64,000 nt of DNA from Accumulibacter sp036625275. Lineage in GTDB: Bacteria; Pseudomonadota; Gammaproteobacteria; Burkholderiales; Rhodocyclaceae. The stretch is from contig NZ_JAZKUD010000010.1 in assembly GCF_036625275.1 (NCBI RefSeq), forward strand, positions 16,167-80,166. The letters are read 5' to 3'. The notes beneath the pieces were generated by a model that saw nothing but the letters and a program-made list of their open reading frames with translations, was not told the DNA's origin and did not search any database. Shown here piece after piece: positions 53,701 through 61,956 of the stretch (position 1 is the stretch's first letter; each line of letters opens with the position of its first letter). The position numbers and the translations under genes are program-made.

Positions 53701-56700
53701 CACACCCCACATCCACAGCGCACTTGACCTTGACCGGTGATGAAGATATCACCATTGCCGCGGTCAATATTGCGGACGCCGAAGTCAACCTGCTTGACAT
53801 TGACGCCACAAATTTGACCGGCAACCTGGTTATCAGTGCGATCTCCCCGGTCAATGGTTTCAATGACTTCGAACACATTTACGTGATGGATGGCTTCACG
53901 GGTGGAGTCACCGATGTCTTGGGCACTGGACCTAACGATGACCTTCTGGTTGTCGATGGAGGCAATAACGATCTTACCAAGATTCCCTTGGCCAACTTCG
54001 ACATTGATGCGGTGCATTTCAACAAGAACGGCACTCTCACCCTGACTGCAGAACAGGTGGCTGCTATTGGCACGACTGATGGTCCAGATGCCGACCACGT
54101 TGCAGATGCTTGGTCAGCTTTGGCCGGGCTCAATGTGACGCTGAATATTACTGAACTTGATAGTGCTTCTGCTTCCATGGCACTTGACTTGGTAGCGGCC
54201 GCAGGCATCAATATTGGTACCGTCACCATCAAGGACACCAACGCTAGCGTTGTCATTAATCCAACGACGAACCTGGGGGGTGCAGACAGCATTATCGTAC
54301 CGGCGGGTACGACGCTGGATCTGACCGCTGCTCAATTCGACCAGCTCGACGGCACCGGCACCATCACGGGTCTGACAGCGACAGGTGAAGCCAAGGGTAA
54401 GGTGAACATCACCACGCTGGTCAACACCCTGGATGATGCAGACCTAGATACTCTCCCCGATGACTACACTGAAATCGACGTTACTGGTATCACGGCTGAC
54501 CACGGCACCATTACCTTGGGCGCAGCAGACGTGACGGTTGGGGCGCTGTCCAAGCTGGGTCAGTTCTCGATCACGCTGGACGACATCAACTCCTCTGTCG
54601 TACCCAATGAACTGGCCGGTCAGACGATACGGTTCAGTACGGCTGCACAGGCCGAGCGAGCAATCATTGTGCAGGGGGCAGATCCGGCTGTTGGCATGGT
54701 TGCAGGTGATCCAGAGCGTGACACCAATGTGGTGTGGCTGTTCAACACCATCACGGGCACGGCTACGGCAGGCAAGATCAACACGCACGAATACGATGCA
54801 GCCTTGGGCCGTGTGTGGGTGAACGACCAGTTGGTCAATGGCCATAACGTCGAAGACATCTTCTCCAGCCCAAGCGCGATTCTGATCAATCCGACTACGG
54901 GTCTGGTGAATCTGAATTCCACAACTATCATTCGCGTGGTGAATACGGCGGATCTTGCTGCCCTGCTGCCGGAGAATCATGGCGTCGACCGTACGGTTGA
55001 GGTGGAAGCCTATACCCAGTTGCCTGGTGGCCTGATTTTCAACAACCCGGACAAACTGGTTGGCGTGCAGAATCTGACCATGGATCTGGGTGGTGCTGTC
55101 AATATTGGCACCTTGTCCATCGACGATATCGTGGCGCCTGCGATCATCAACAACAACCACTTCGGTACGCTGACCATCAACTCGAAGCTGGCTGGCCCTG
55201 CAGTGGATACCTATCTGCTGCCTGAAGGTTTTGATCCAGCGCACAATCCCTACCCGAGCGCTGCCAACGTGATTGGTGCCATCTCCAGCGGGGCGACTCG
55301 CGACGAGATGGCCAACGTAACGATCCATACCTTTGCTGCGGGTCAGGGCGTGGGTCTGAACACGGGCACGATCACCTTTGCCGAAACCGCTAATCTGGTG
55401 AGCAACCCGGCGCCTCAGAACCACACGGCTACGCTGACGGTGGACGGCAGCAAAGATGTCAACATCCAGTCAGTGAATACTGCCGATACGGACATTACGG
55501 CCTTGGTCGTCAATACCACTGGCTATACGGGTGTTTTGACAGCTCCAGGCGCTAGCCCTGGGTTGGCGTTGAACGATACGGAAGCGCTGACCTTCAACAA
55601 CGGAGATGTTGTGGATGACCCACTTACGACTCTGGTTAATGAGGGCGGTACCATCACCCTAGGCCGTGTCGCAGCGGGAGCGGTAACGGCTAACGCCGGT
55701 GTTGCGGGTGACAAGCTGAGCGTGATCGATGCTCTTCACTATGATGGTACGTTGAACCTGGGCATCCTTGCCCAACTCGACAGCACCAACGATACGGCTG
55801 ATCTGAACGCCGACGGTGATATGGACGATATCGTAGGTGGTGTGGCCGAAACCCGTGCCTTGACCTTCAGAAGTGGCCAGGGTATTACCACCGCAACGCT
55901 GGCAACCGCGAACGGTCTGACCCCGACGCTGAATGCGGGTAGCGAATGGTCGTTTGACTTCACCGGTGCAGCTTCAGGTAGCTACCTGAAGATTACATCG
56001 TCTGCGGTCTTCCAGGGTGGCTCGACCTTGCGACTGAACAACGTTCCATTGGTCATCGAAGGTGCGGTCAATCTGTCTCAATTGGTGGATAACCCGGCGA
56101 CCGCAACCTACACGGAGGGTCTGTTCATCACGGGGGGTACGATCGAAGTGCTGGCGGGTGCCACACTGACGCTGACAGCTGCCCAAGTGATTGCTTTGGG
56201 TGCGGTGAATATCGTTGGCGAGGGGACTATCAAGGTCACGGGTGATGCCTCCAACCTGGCTTTGGGCGCCAATCTCCGTACTGCTGTTGTGGACATAACT
56301 GGTGTGACACTCATCGCATCTCCTGCAGCAGGTTTCGATGTCGATGATACGGTGGATCTAACTCTCCTAACGGGTGCAACCGTCGGGGCGACACTTAATC
56401 TTGCTCAAACCGTACTGGGCTCACCCAATGCTGATGCCATCACGACTACCAGTCCTGGTAAAGACACCATTACTGGTGGCGCTGGTAATGACTCGATCAA
56501 CGCTGGTACAGGCAATAACACTATCAATGTTGACGCGGGCACCGACACCATCACGGGTCTGAACACGGGTGATGTGCTGGTGGTGTCTTCGGCTGCAACG
56601 GCAAATGCATCGCTTTTGACGGGGTTTGTTGCGACGCCTGCAACGGTCAATGCCGGCACAGTAACCTTGACCAACATGGGTACCGATGCGACCAGCACGA

Positions 56701-57923
56701 TCAATGTACTGGCTGCGACGGGTTCAAAGGGTTTCGACCTTCACGGGTCTGCTGCTGCAGCTTTGTATGCTGATTTCCTGATTGGTGGTAACCAAGCGGA
56801 CATTATCAATGGTGGCAATGACTCGCAAACAAATGTTCTGGCGATTGATACGCTGACAGGGAACGGCGGTGCGGACAGCTTTGTGTTCGACATCGCCAAG
56901 AGCAATCCGACGCAGCCAGTGATTGTGCCAGTGGTGGCTGCGATTGACCGCGAGTTGATCACCGTTACGGCTGATGGTACAGACGACAACAATGAGACGA
57001 TCAGCATCACCTACGCGGTGAACGGAGTGGCTAGCGCCATCATCGTCGACAACAGTCCGGCGCTTGACGTGACAGACGCCAATGCTGTGGCTTCCGCCAT
57101 TGCGACGGCGCTCGATGCAGTGGGCGGGATCTCGGCCTCTGCGGTAGGAGCCGTAGTCACAATTGCGGGTGACAACGGCAACTCAATCCAACTCATCGGA
57201 GGCGCTGCCACCATCGGTGGTACTGTGACAACGTTGGCTGCAGTCTACAGTGATGGTACCGATGTGGCACAGAGTACTGATGTCACGATCGATCCCACCA
57301 TCGTCACGGGCGAGTTGTATAGCGTGTTAGTGACACTGGCCGAAGGCACGACCCTTGGGGTCAGCTATACGGCAGTGCCCGGCGATACTGCTACTGACGT
57401 GGCCACTGCTCTGCGGACTGCATTCAATGCCCTTCCAGCGGCGGTGGGTGTGGTGTTGGCGTCGAATGCGGGTAATGTGCTTACCTTTGTTGACCAAGAG
57501 GACAACGACGGGGGCTTCACGGTCACCGCAGCCGGTGCTGGGGCGGTGACAGGTTCAGGTGCATCGGTACTGGGCGCGGCAGTTGATGGTACGCCGACCT
57601 TGGCCGAGGCTACTGCTGATGTCATCACGGACTTCGTGACAGGGGTGGACCACATCAGCTTCGTCAATAACGACAGCGTCGCCTTGGCTGATGGCCAGGC
57701 TACCAACTACTTGGAGGCGGCTGCCGCGCCTGATTTCGCAACGGCGCTTGGCAATGCCCAAGTGGCGATGGACGGTGTCGTGATTTACTACGTTACCTCT
57801 TCGACCGCGGATGCGACAGGTTTGGTGTTCTTTGATGCCAATTCGGATGGTAACGTCGATGGTGTGGTTTCGCTGACTGGTATTACCAGCGCTAACTTTG
57901 CTTTTGGCGACATCCATGCCTAA
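47787..57923 (+). CDS. giant RTX-like surface protein/adhesin, 3378 aa
   Basis: ATG 47787. Very large, acidic, Cys-poor type I secretion candidate. Residues 1-125 are the head module shared with the 257-aa protein. Residues ~590-730 contain degenerate Ca-binding repeats (GIGNDTISANGG, GAGDDIISANSS, GDGNDVISAV, GAGNDKLYLSG). Two long homologous units, ~1536-1760 and ~2076-2325, share LTLTAxQVAAIGTTD, ADTNASI-type and STAAQA segments. RTX repeats (GGAGNDSINAGTGNNTI) lie near 2896-2925. The C-terminus (DVITDFVTGVDHISF to SANFAFGDIHA) resembles the end domain of RTX adhesins. Ends at a clear terminator. Function as matrix or adhesion protein is inferred. Confidence 0.82.
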   Translation: MPFTTNDDVNILQASDSTNIGAGQGNDKYILSNSLSATAPGKTINITDPDGTNTLQLIGGLHIVSSVVSATSLQLTLSNGVIVNVFGASSFSYEIGGDPLTGTPGTIQNYSTFVTSTLGVPSVPTGSATATGGVVDIPGSTAPVTVGQIHTLTESITAGTPDVTAIYWGYNPHDATAGNSGTPADGGIPVTDLVNFLTTITGLNFKQLGLIDADGVDPFRNVTSLTLNNPLTTGATNTTGGSGDDADASNTLTIYYADGTSMNAEAVLGTAYFDFLSSLLFDKNGNTRLFEKVITEGSSGGTQPIKLTPTVNNGGTIEPGVTSSGDDLIVAGRLDLLHQAYLDGGSGRNILEIDAKGLYAQPLQLLNIQEIRVNDLPNFYTTNTSVPGANSIDTYPDLVDDLNPVNNNSWLDLSRATAITKLVVTDESVSSGNLTIVGIRNAATARLEGNFGGGTTILQYGQGQTGTLNVELALGDVTSDINLLQNAAVLNIDSQGVENHMHVFFAGGSVSRMNVKGTGVFGVDENLASSFNQGRPVIIDASANTGGLDVTLDNVGSDTYTHYNVKVIGTVADDEIAVKNIHTTANNGKVVITANDGDNTIVTDGSDIVNISSGIGNDTISANGGVNVTIDTGAGDDIISANSSLNVTINAGAGNNRITANGGVSGATFGTTQVSITTGDGNDVISAVRANMVTINAGAGNNTITTSANEVNVTTGAGNDKLYLSGMDTTFDNGDLTEGGSGTNSGGFNSGNLDHYGLTSDFVDALAPGALLNLSLGEGSNTIYLGRDVTDLDASPDVDAQYGITALEGSVITGTGIKLFVENNSDLTEANLTGATITSVVLKQELRITDDQFTAIGSTAFSVLRDEEGATEDLYLVVNSSTSMDQILNGHALSTNVRLHFELHDGAVLTLSAAQLSKNVAVNGINGADGLNGKVVITDAGLNFDPFNSGPAYLVIDGGTISGGSLGATDDITILRSVNGYERPTPSSSTDTLTIDSDVTPLVTTAIISEVATLKVIGAADITFSHPVDLGRDAIDGTHPALADGRAPDWAAPETDAYTIDFSALTGKMLGLTVANFQDVKQIKGNGTAVAPVTVNVELTDGSTVGASGQANGLKTSGVQTYVVTAIGDDSVGEDVHASSATIYLCDLSKDVNVVGLLGNWNDTLNVKQINWGINLLLEGGGTAKADGDPNYSNVGTLNAEYFFTGATANVEIKHQDTADTRPVHVAGLNIANAKTINVNVAEGNAIIDSINNDDASIGFVFGKDVVENLVLTSAGDVTVKGNLDIGDNAAGHLKTLDASAVAGTFTLNLTTTVLTDLSNTTVTGLDKVVFGADHAALTLSVDQAITTGPTNVTTATGIVDSTLNFENLADQAIDMTAFGVKNIGTVSIADVNGTVTLDHGTVLGNALNNADSLLIKADLNDTTVEMTAAQFSQLNGNGTVTSSNGTDSSTGKDFKATMVLTDLSPSTQLNFSDVDQSIATTPHSKVDVVLRVEGLTATNDFGIAGDADTSVTLEVAAGASDLSKGGLGSFVKAVHFTGDATLTLTAAQVAAIGTTDADGDGDADAWTVAPGVTVKLNVTDVHDGFALDLNKLEAAGIDIGALTLADTNASITFAAAATLGNADSIVTPTDAVDGIEDTTLSLNASQFNQLAGTGTITGGATVNITDLLNNTDTDHLVPLTPDTAFIDVSNISAPKGTMTLGQATVTLDASSYVSGFNMVLGNGQMIEFSTAAQASGQMVTEATFGPTTTAIAWLFTSLGALSAVDTSKYDGDINTLYILEDLVDGKNEESLWTTLAESIVVEKTNVNGIPDVLIAFDRVNTFEALTAIAGVTYDDQAQFATIQDLTINLEGNTSIGNVGIGDTVGEGDFQSLTINSYEDRSTLTSDNGFDFQPNKVGNIGLNAGTTDELLNVTLNTYANADGVLVLGDHLGAPTSDGGFYDDDNVSSAAAERDGLALEVGTITFGANATVAHPTSTAHLTLTGDEDITIAAVNIADAEVNLLDIDATNLTGNLVISAISPVNGFNDFEHIYVMDGFTGGVTDVLGTGPNDDLLVVDGGNNDLTKIPLANFDIDAVHFNKNGTLTLTAEQVAAIGTTDGPDADHVADAWSALAGLNVTLNITELDSASASMALDLVAAAGINIGTVTIKDTNASVVINPTTNLGGADSIIVPAGTTLDLTAAQFDQLDGTGTITGLTATGEAKGKVNITTLVNTLDDADLDTLPDDYTEIDVTGITADHGTITLGAADVTVGALSKLGQFSITLDDINSSVVPNELAGQTIRFSTAAQAERAIIVQGADPAVGMVAGDPERDTNVVWLFNTITGTATAGKINTHEYDAALGRVWVNDQLVNGHNVEDIFSSPSAILINPTTGLVNLNSTTIIRVVNTADLAALLPENHGVDRTVEVEAYTQLPGGLIFNNPDKLVGVQNLTMDLGGAVNIGTLSIDDIVAPAIINNNHFGTLTINSKLAGPAVDTYLLPEGFDPAHNPYPSAANVIGAISSGATRDEMANVTIHTFAAGQGVGLNTGTITFAETANLVSNPAPQNHTATLTVDGSKDVNIQSVNTADTDITALVVNTTGYTGVLTAPGASPGLALNDTEALTFNNGDVVDDPLTTLVNEGGTITLGRVAAGAVTANAGVAGDKLSVIDALHYDGTLNLGILAQLDSTNDTADLNADGDMDDIVGGVAETRALTFRSGQGITTATLATANGLTPTLNAGSEWSFDFTGAASGSYLKITSSAVFQGGSTLRLNNVPLVIEGAVNLSQLVDNPATATYTEGLFITGGTIEVLAGATLTLTAAQVIALGAVNIVGEGTIKVTGDASNLALGANLRTAVVDITGVTLIASPAAGFDVDDTVDLTLLTGATVGATLNLAQTVLGSPNADAITTTSPGKDTITGGAGNDSINAGTGNNTINVDAGTDTITGLNTGDVLVVSSAATANASLLTGFVATPATVNAGTVTLTNMGTDATSTINVLAATGSKGFDLHGSAAAALYADFLIGGNQADIINGGNDSQTNVLAIDTLTGNGGADSFVFDIAKSNPTQPVIVPVVAAIDRELITVTADGTDDNNETISITYAVNGVASAIIVDNSPALDVTDANAVASAIATALDAVGGISASAVGAVVTIAGDNGNSIQLIGGAATIGGTVTTLAAVYSDGTDVAQSTDVTIDPTIVTGELYSVLVTLAEGTTLGVSYTAVPGDTATDVATALRTAFNALPAAVGVVLASNAGNVLTFVDQEDNDGGFTVTAAGAGAVTGSGASVLGAAVDGTPTLAEATADVITDFVTGVDHISFVNNDSVALADGQATNYLEAAAAPDFATALGNAQVAMDGVVIYYVTSSTADATGLVFFDANSDGNVDGVVSLTGITSANFAFGDIHA

Positions 57924-57976
57924 GTAAAGTGATGGTCAGGCTGGCTTCTTGTGAGGCCGGTCTGCCAGAGTAATTC

Positions 57977-58010
57977 AAAGCCCCCGGGTCTCACGAGGAC
58001 TGGGGGCTTT
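57977..58010 (+). terminator. rho-independent terminator of giant gene
   Basis: A perfect 9-bp stem AAAGCCCCC / GGGGGCTTT (57977-57985 and 58002-58010) with a 16-nt loop followed by TTACTTT. It lies 53 bp after the stop codon. Confidence 0.88.
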
Positions 58011-58023
58011 TACTTTGGCTCTT

Positions 58024-58053
58024 CAATATTTAACAGGACAATATTTAACAGGA
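58024..58053. repeat. two perfect 15-bp tandem repeats
   Basis: CAATATTTAACAGGA occurs twice in tandem upstream of the Y1 transposase gene and in an AT-rich setting unlike the surroundings. It may be part of the recognition end of that element. Confidence 0.85.
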
Positions 58054-58138
58054 CACCCATATTATTTTTGACATTCACCCCCCCCGATCTGCTACCATTT
58101 TCATTATCCATCGCCCCTGAACCCACAAGGCCGAACCC

Positions 58139-59320
58139 ATGACCTTTCCCCGCTCCACCCTCGTCAGCCTCGACGACACCGCTTGGTACCATTGTATTTC
58201 CCGCTGCGTGCGCCGTGCCTTTCTGTGCGGCGAAGACCGGCTGACGGGCAAGAATTTTGATCACCGCCGTGCTTGGATTGCCCAGCGTATCAAGGAACTG
58301 GCAGGCGTATTCGCTATCAATGTGGCTGCGTATGCAGTGATGAGCAACCACTACCACCTCGTTGTCCATATTGACGAGGCCCGAGCACGCGGCTGGGATA
58401 CGGAGGAGACGCTGACCCGCTGGACGCAAATTTTCACTGGTCCGTTGCTGGTAGCCCGCTACCTTTCGCCCGCGCGCACCGAGATGGATCCGGCAGAAAT
58501 TGCCCAGGTTGAAGAGATGGCGGCCACCTACCGCAGTCGCCTGCACGACCTATCGTGGTTCATGCGCATCCTGAATGAATCCCTCGCCCGCCAGGCGAAT
58601 GCCGAAGATGGCTGCACGGGGCGCTTCTGGGAGGGGCGTTTCAAAAGCCAGGCCTTGCTGGATGAACAGGCGCTGCTGGCGGCGATGGCCTATGTCGACC
58701 TGAACCCGGTGCGGGCGGGCATTGCCGGGTCTTTGGAAACGTCTGATTACACCTCGATCCAGGAACGGTTAAGCGTGCTACCGGCAGCAGTGGAGGAGGT
58801 AGTGGTCTTGGCTGTGGAAGAAAATCCCGCAGAAATAGGGCCGGACGTACCGATGGCCACCGAAAAAACACCGGAGGCAGTCGCCTCCCCAGTTGGTGAG
58901 GCAGACCTGGCTACCCCGGCGGCCAATGCGAACGTGACCCCCCTGCTAGCGCTGGCAGAAACCGCCATTTCCTTGCCGCAAGCCTCGCTGATGCCCTTCG
59001 ATGCTACCGGTCGCACGCCCTGGGCGGTGCCGTTTGCATTTGCCGATTATGTCGAGTTGGTCGATTGGACGGGCAGAGCCCTGCACCCGAAAAAGAAAGG
59101 ATTCCTCCCCGCCGATCAACCCCGGATTCTCGACCGCATGGGCATGGATGGTGAAGCTTTCATCGCCTATTCCAGCCGTTTCCTGAAGGAGTTCGGCAGT
59201 GCGGTGGGCGCACCGAATGCACTGGTGACCTGGTGTGCGCGGCGTCAGACGAAGTATCTGCGTGGAATCCGTGCGGCCCGCAAAGTGTTTGGTGGGGAGC
59301 GGGAGAAAATAGCTGCTTGA
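58139..59320 (+). CDS. REP-associated-type Y1 transposase (RAYT-like)
   Basis: A 393-aa protein. Residues 1-220 are a Y1_Tnp/HUH-type domain: TAWYHCISRCVRRAFLCG, the HUH-type pair in SNHYHLVVH (H71, H73), then GRFWEGRFKSQALLDEQALLAAMAYVDLNPVRAGI, the signature of single-copy RAYT proteins. The second half (220-393) has an Ala/Glu/Pro linker and a helical C-terminal domain not usual in the shortest members. A GGGGTCAGGGTCAATGG motif directly follows the gene (59337-59353), commonly seen after such genes. Such proteins move or maintain short extragenic palindromes. Confidence 0.85.
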   Translation: MTFPRSTLVSLDDTAWYHCISRCVRRAFLCGEDRLTGKNFDHRRAWIAQRIKELAGVFAINVAAYAVMSNHYHLVVHIDEARARGWDTEETLTRWTQIFTGPLLVARYLSPARTEMDPAEIAQVEEMAATYRSRLHDLSWFMRILNESLARQANAEDGCTGRFWEGRFKSQALLDEQALLAAMAYVDLNPVRAGIAGSLETSDYTSIQERLSVLPAAVEEVVVLAVEENPAEIGPDVPMATEKTPEAVASPVGEADLATPAANANVTPLLALAETAISLPQASLMPFDATGRTPWAVPFAFADYVELVDWTGRALHPKKKGFLPADQPRILDRMGMDGEAFIAYSSRFLKEFGSAVGAPNALVTWCARRQTKYLRGIRAARKVFGGEREKIAA

Positions 59321-59402
59321 AAAAGAGAAGGGAAAGGGGTCAGGGTCAATGGTTTGCCAGGCCACCATGCCAAGGCACCTGCACCGCAGGTAAAATGCGC
59401 CG

Positions 59403-60224
59403 ATGGCAAGCGAACACGACCGCGGCTACAAATTCCTCTTCTCGACGCCGGAACTGGTGCGCGACCTGATCCTCGGTTTTGTGCCGGACGAATGGCTGCA
59501 CAGCCTCGACTACCGCACGCTGGAGATCGTCCCCGGCAGCTACGTCACCGAGGATCTCAGCAAACGTTCCGACGACATCGTCTGGCGGGTCCAGGTCGGT
59601 GGCGAGTGGGTCTATCTCTACCTGCTCATCGAGTTCCAGAGCGGTGTCGACCAGTACATGGCGCTGCGCATGATGGTCTACGTGGGTCTGCTTTACCAGG
59701 CCCTGATCAAGCAGAGCCTACTGTCCGACGACCGCCTGCCGCCGGTCCTGCCGATCGTTCTCTACAACGGCAGCTCCCGCTGGAATGCAGCGACCGACGT
59801 CTTCGACCTGATTCCGCCGGTGCCGGGCCTGGTCGAGCAGTTCAAGCCGCGGTTTCAATACTTGCTGGTGGACGAGAACGCCCACACTGACAGCGAACTG
59901 GCCTCGCTGAAGAACCTCGTGGCGGCCGTCTTCCGGATCGAGCACCCGGCTTCGCCGGAAAGCATCGGTGTCCTGCTCGGACGGCTCGACGAATGGCTGG
60001 TCGGTCGCCCCGACCTGCGGCGGATGTTCGCCATCTGGATCCGGGCGACATTGATGCGCACGTACGTTCTTGCGCCACATTCGCGTCCAGTCTATCGACG
60101 AACTGAAGACGTGTATCCTCAAGGGCATCAAGGAAATAAATCAGGCACCCGTGGTGTTTCGTTGGAAAAAATTCGACATGAAAGCTGCCTGATCTGTAGC
60201 CCATTTAATGGAACGAACCAGTAG
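59403..60224 (+). pseudogene. Rpn-family nuclease gene truncated by IS630 relic
   Basis: Residues 1-~218 are a good Rpn/PD-(D/E)xK domain (DRGYKFLFSTPELVRDLILGF, SDDIVWRVQV, YLLIEFQSGVDQYMALRMMVYVGLL). After ~60060 the frame runs into unrelated sequence: in another frame, 60091-60192 reads SIDELKTCILKGIKEINQ followed by PVVFRWKKFD, the end of an IS630-type transposase. The original C-terminal part, including any DUF4351 domain, is lost. It may still make a nuclease-domain protein with a junk tail. Confidence 0.7.
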
Positions 60225-60655
60225 AAATAGCGGCCAGAGTGCGGAGAACCCCAGCAAACTCTTTCTTGCCATCGATGCGGCGGCCCCGCATTTTTCCGGA
60301 GCGGGGGATGTCTTGTTCACTCCTGAAGGCGAACCGGCCGCAGTGGCCACCAGCGCCATGAATTTCCTGACGGCCTACCAGACTGCCGCCAACCGCACCG
60401 AATCCGCGCACCAGTCATTGCTCGAAACCGGGGTCATCGTTGCCAAGACGCTGACACAGGAAATCGACCAGCAGGTGCATGCCATCGGTGGCTTCAGCGT
60501 CGTCGATCAGGAAAAGCTCAACGCCTTGCCCGATGAAACTCTCGCCCAGTGGGCCAGGGAGTGGGTTACTGGCGACAGTCTATGCTCACTGGGCCAGCCT
60601 GCGGCACCTGCAAAAGGTCGTTTTGGCCTCGTCACGCCCGGCCAGTACCAATTGA
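60208..60655 (+). pseudogene. SapC-like protein remnant, frameshifted
   Basis: The frame from 60208 reads DVLFTPEGEPAAVATSAMNF and FSVVDQEKLNALPDETLAQW, typical of SapC-family C-terminal parts. Near 60560 a +1 shift is needed to continue as LLATVYAHWASLRHLQKVV and end at 60655. The N-terminal half of the family is absent. It lies between two Rpn genes and is probably non-functional. Confidence 0.6.
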
Positions 60656-60815
60656 TTCCGCCTTGCCAGCCTTGTGTGGGGTTGGCGGGGCGCTTTCCAC
60701 CCTCCCAGCGGCTGGCGGGCCACGGAAAAAAGCCGGGCACACAGTAAACCGCAACGGCCCGGAAGTGCCTCCGGATGCCGCCCCCCTCCGGAATCCAGTC
60801 GGTTAGAATGACCCG

Positions 60816-61823
60816 ATGGCCAGCACTCACGATACGGGTTACAAACTACTCTTCTCGCATCCTGCCATGGTGCGCGACCTTCTGCTCGGCTATGTTCCGG
60901 GGGAATGGGTCGGAGAGGCGGACTTCAGCACCCTGGAACACGTCAATGGCAGCTATGTTTCGGAATCCGAACGGCAGCGTCACGACGATATGGTGTGGCG
61001 GGTGCAGGTCCGGGATCGCTGGCTGTGGGTCTATCTGGTCCTTGAATTTCAGAGTGAGCCTGACCCGTGGATGGCGGTACGGATGATGGTGTATGTGGGA
61101 CTCCTTGCCCAGAATCTGATCCGGGAAGGGGAACTGCATGAAGGCAAGCTTCCGCCGATTTTGCCGATGGTGCTGTACAACGGCGTGCCCGAATGGAAGC
61201 CCTCGACCGAGGTCAGTGATTGCTTCGTGATGCCGCCCAGTGGGCTGGAAGCTTTCCGGCCCCGATGGCGGTATCACCTGGTGGATGAAGCGCGCTTGAA
61301 ACTTCACCCGGTGGGCGCGGTACGCAACTTTGCCGAAGCCCTGTTCAATCTGGAGAATGGTCAGTCCGTGGCGGAGATGCGTCAGGTATTGCAAGCCCTC
61401 GACCAAGTCTTGCGGACCCCCGAGTCACAGCCCTTGCGGCGGGCCTTCGGCCTCTGGGTGAAATGGTTGTTGCGGCGCAAGTCACCCCGCAGCAACCTTG
61501 AGGAAATCGATCAAATCCAAGACATCATGGAGGCGGATACGATGTTGGCAGAACGTATTGAAGGCTGGTTTGATGAAGCGACGCAAAAGGGAATTCAGCA
61601 GGGACGAATGGAGGGACGGATGGAGGGGCGGATGGAGGGACGGATGGAGGGCGAGTTTCGCGTCCTGTCTCGCCAGCTAACCCGCCGCTTTGGCGAATTG
61701 CCGGTTTGGGCCGAGGACAGGCTGGCCAAGGCAACCGAAAGCGAGTTGGAAGCCTGGACAGACGCCGTACTGACCGCCGCCACGCTGGAGGAGGTTTTTG
61801 CGCCGCCGCCGGCCTGTCACTGA
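60816..61823 (+). CDS. Rpn family nuclease with DUF4351 (copy 1)
   Basis: A 335-aa protein. Residues 1-225 are the Rpn (transposase_31-like, PD-(D/E)xK) nuclease: D58 and E77-x-Q79 in HDDMVWRVQV and LVLEFQSEPD. Residues ~264-280 are four GRMEG-type repeats; residues ~283-335 are the DUF4351 helical domain (FRVLSRQLTRRFGELP). Rpn proteins cause RecA-independent recombination and, in E. coli, act as toxic phage-defence nucleases restrained by a small protein made from inside the same gene. No ribosome site is evident upstream of the ATG. Ends HxCH-like PPPACH. Confidence 0.88.
   Translation: MASTHDTGYKLLFSHPAMVRDLLLGYVPGEWVGEADFSTLEHVNGSYVSESERQRHDDMVWRVQVRDRWLWVYLVLEFQSEPDPWMAVRMMVYVGLLAQNLIREGELHEGKLPPILPMVLYNGVPEWKPSTEVSDCFVMPPSGLEAFRPRWRYHLVDEARLKLHPVGAVRNFAEALFNLENGQSVAEMRQVLQALDQVLRTPESQPLRRAFGLWVKWLLRRKSPRSNLEEIDQIQDIMEADTMLAERIEGWFDEATQKGIQQGRMEGRMEGRMEGRMEGEFRVLSRQLTRRFGELPVWAEDRLAKATESELEAWTDAVLTAATLEEVFAPPPACH
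61608..61655 (+). repeat. 12-bp in-frame repeats, each with ATG and Shine-Dalgarno-like sequence (copy 1)
   Basis: Four units of the type ATGGAGGGACGG, with ATGs at 61608, 61620, 61632 and 61644. In each, GGAGGG stands about 3-5 bp before the next in-frame ATG. Confidence 0.9.
61644..61823 (+). CDS. possible internal product: DUF4351 fragment (RpnS-like)
   Basis: If translation starts at the last repeat ATG, a 59-aa polypeptide consisting only of the DUF4351 domain is made (71 aa from the first repeat). It would match the intragenic small antitoxins described for E. coli Rpn proteins. The evidence is the tandem SD-ATG units; no experiment is known to me for this sequence. Confidence 0.4.
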   Translation: MEGEFRVLSRQLTRRFGELPVWAEDRLAKATESELEAWTDAVLTAATLEEVFAPPPACH

Positions 61824-61956
61824 CCCCGTGCAGCGTGTCTTCGGGCCAATGGGCATGGAGCAACCCGGAGAGGCCCGCCCCGCATGAAGCGGCCACGGCC
61901 CGGAAGTGCCTCCGGATGCCGCCCCCCTCCGGAATCCAGTCGGTTAGAATGACCCG

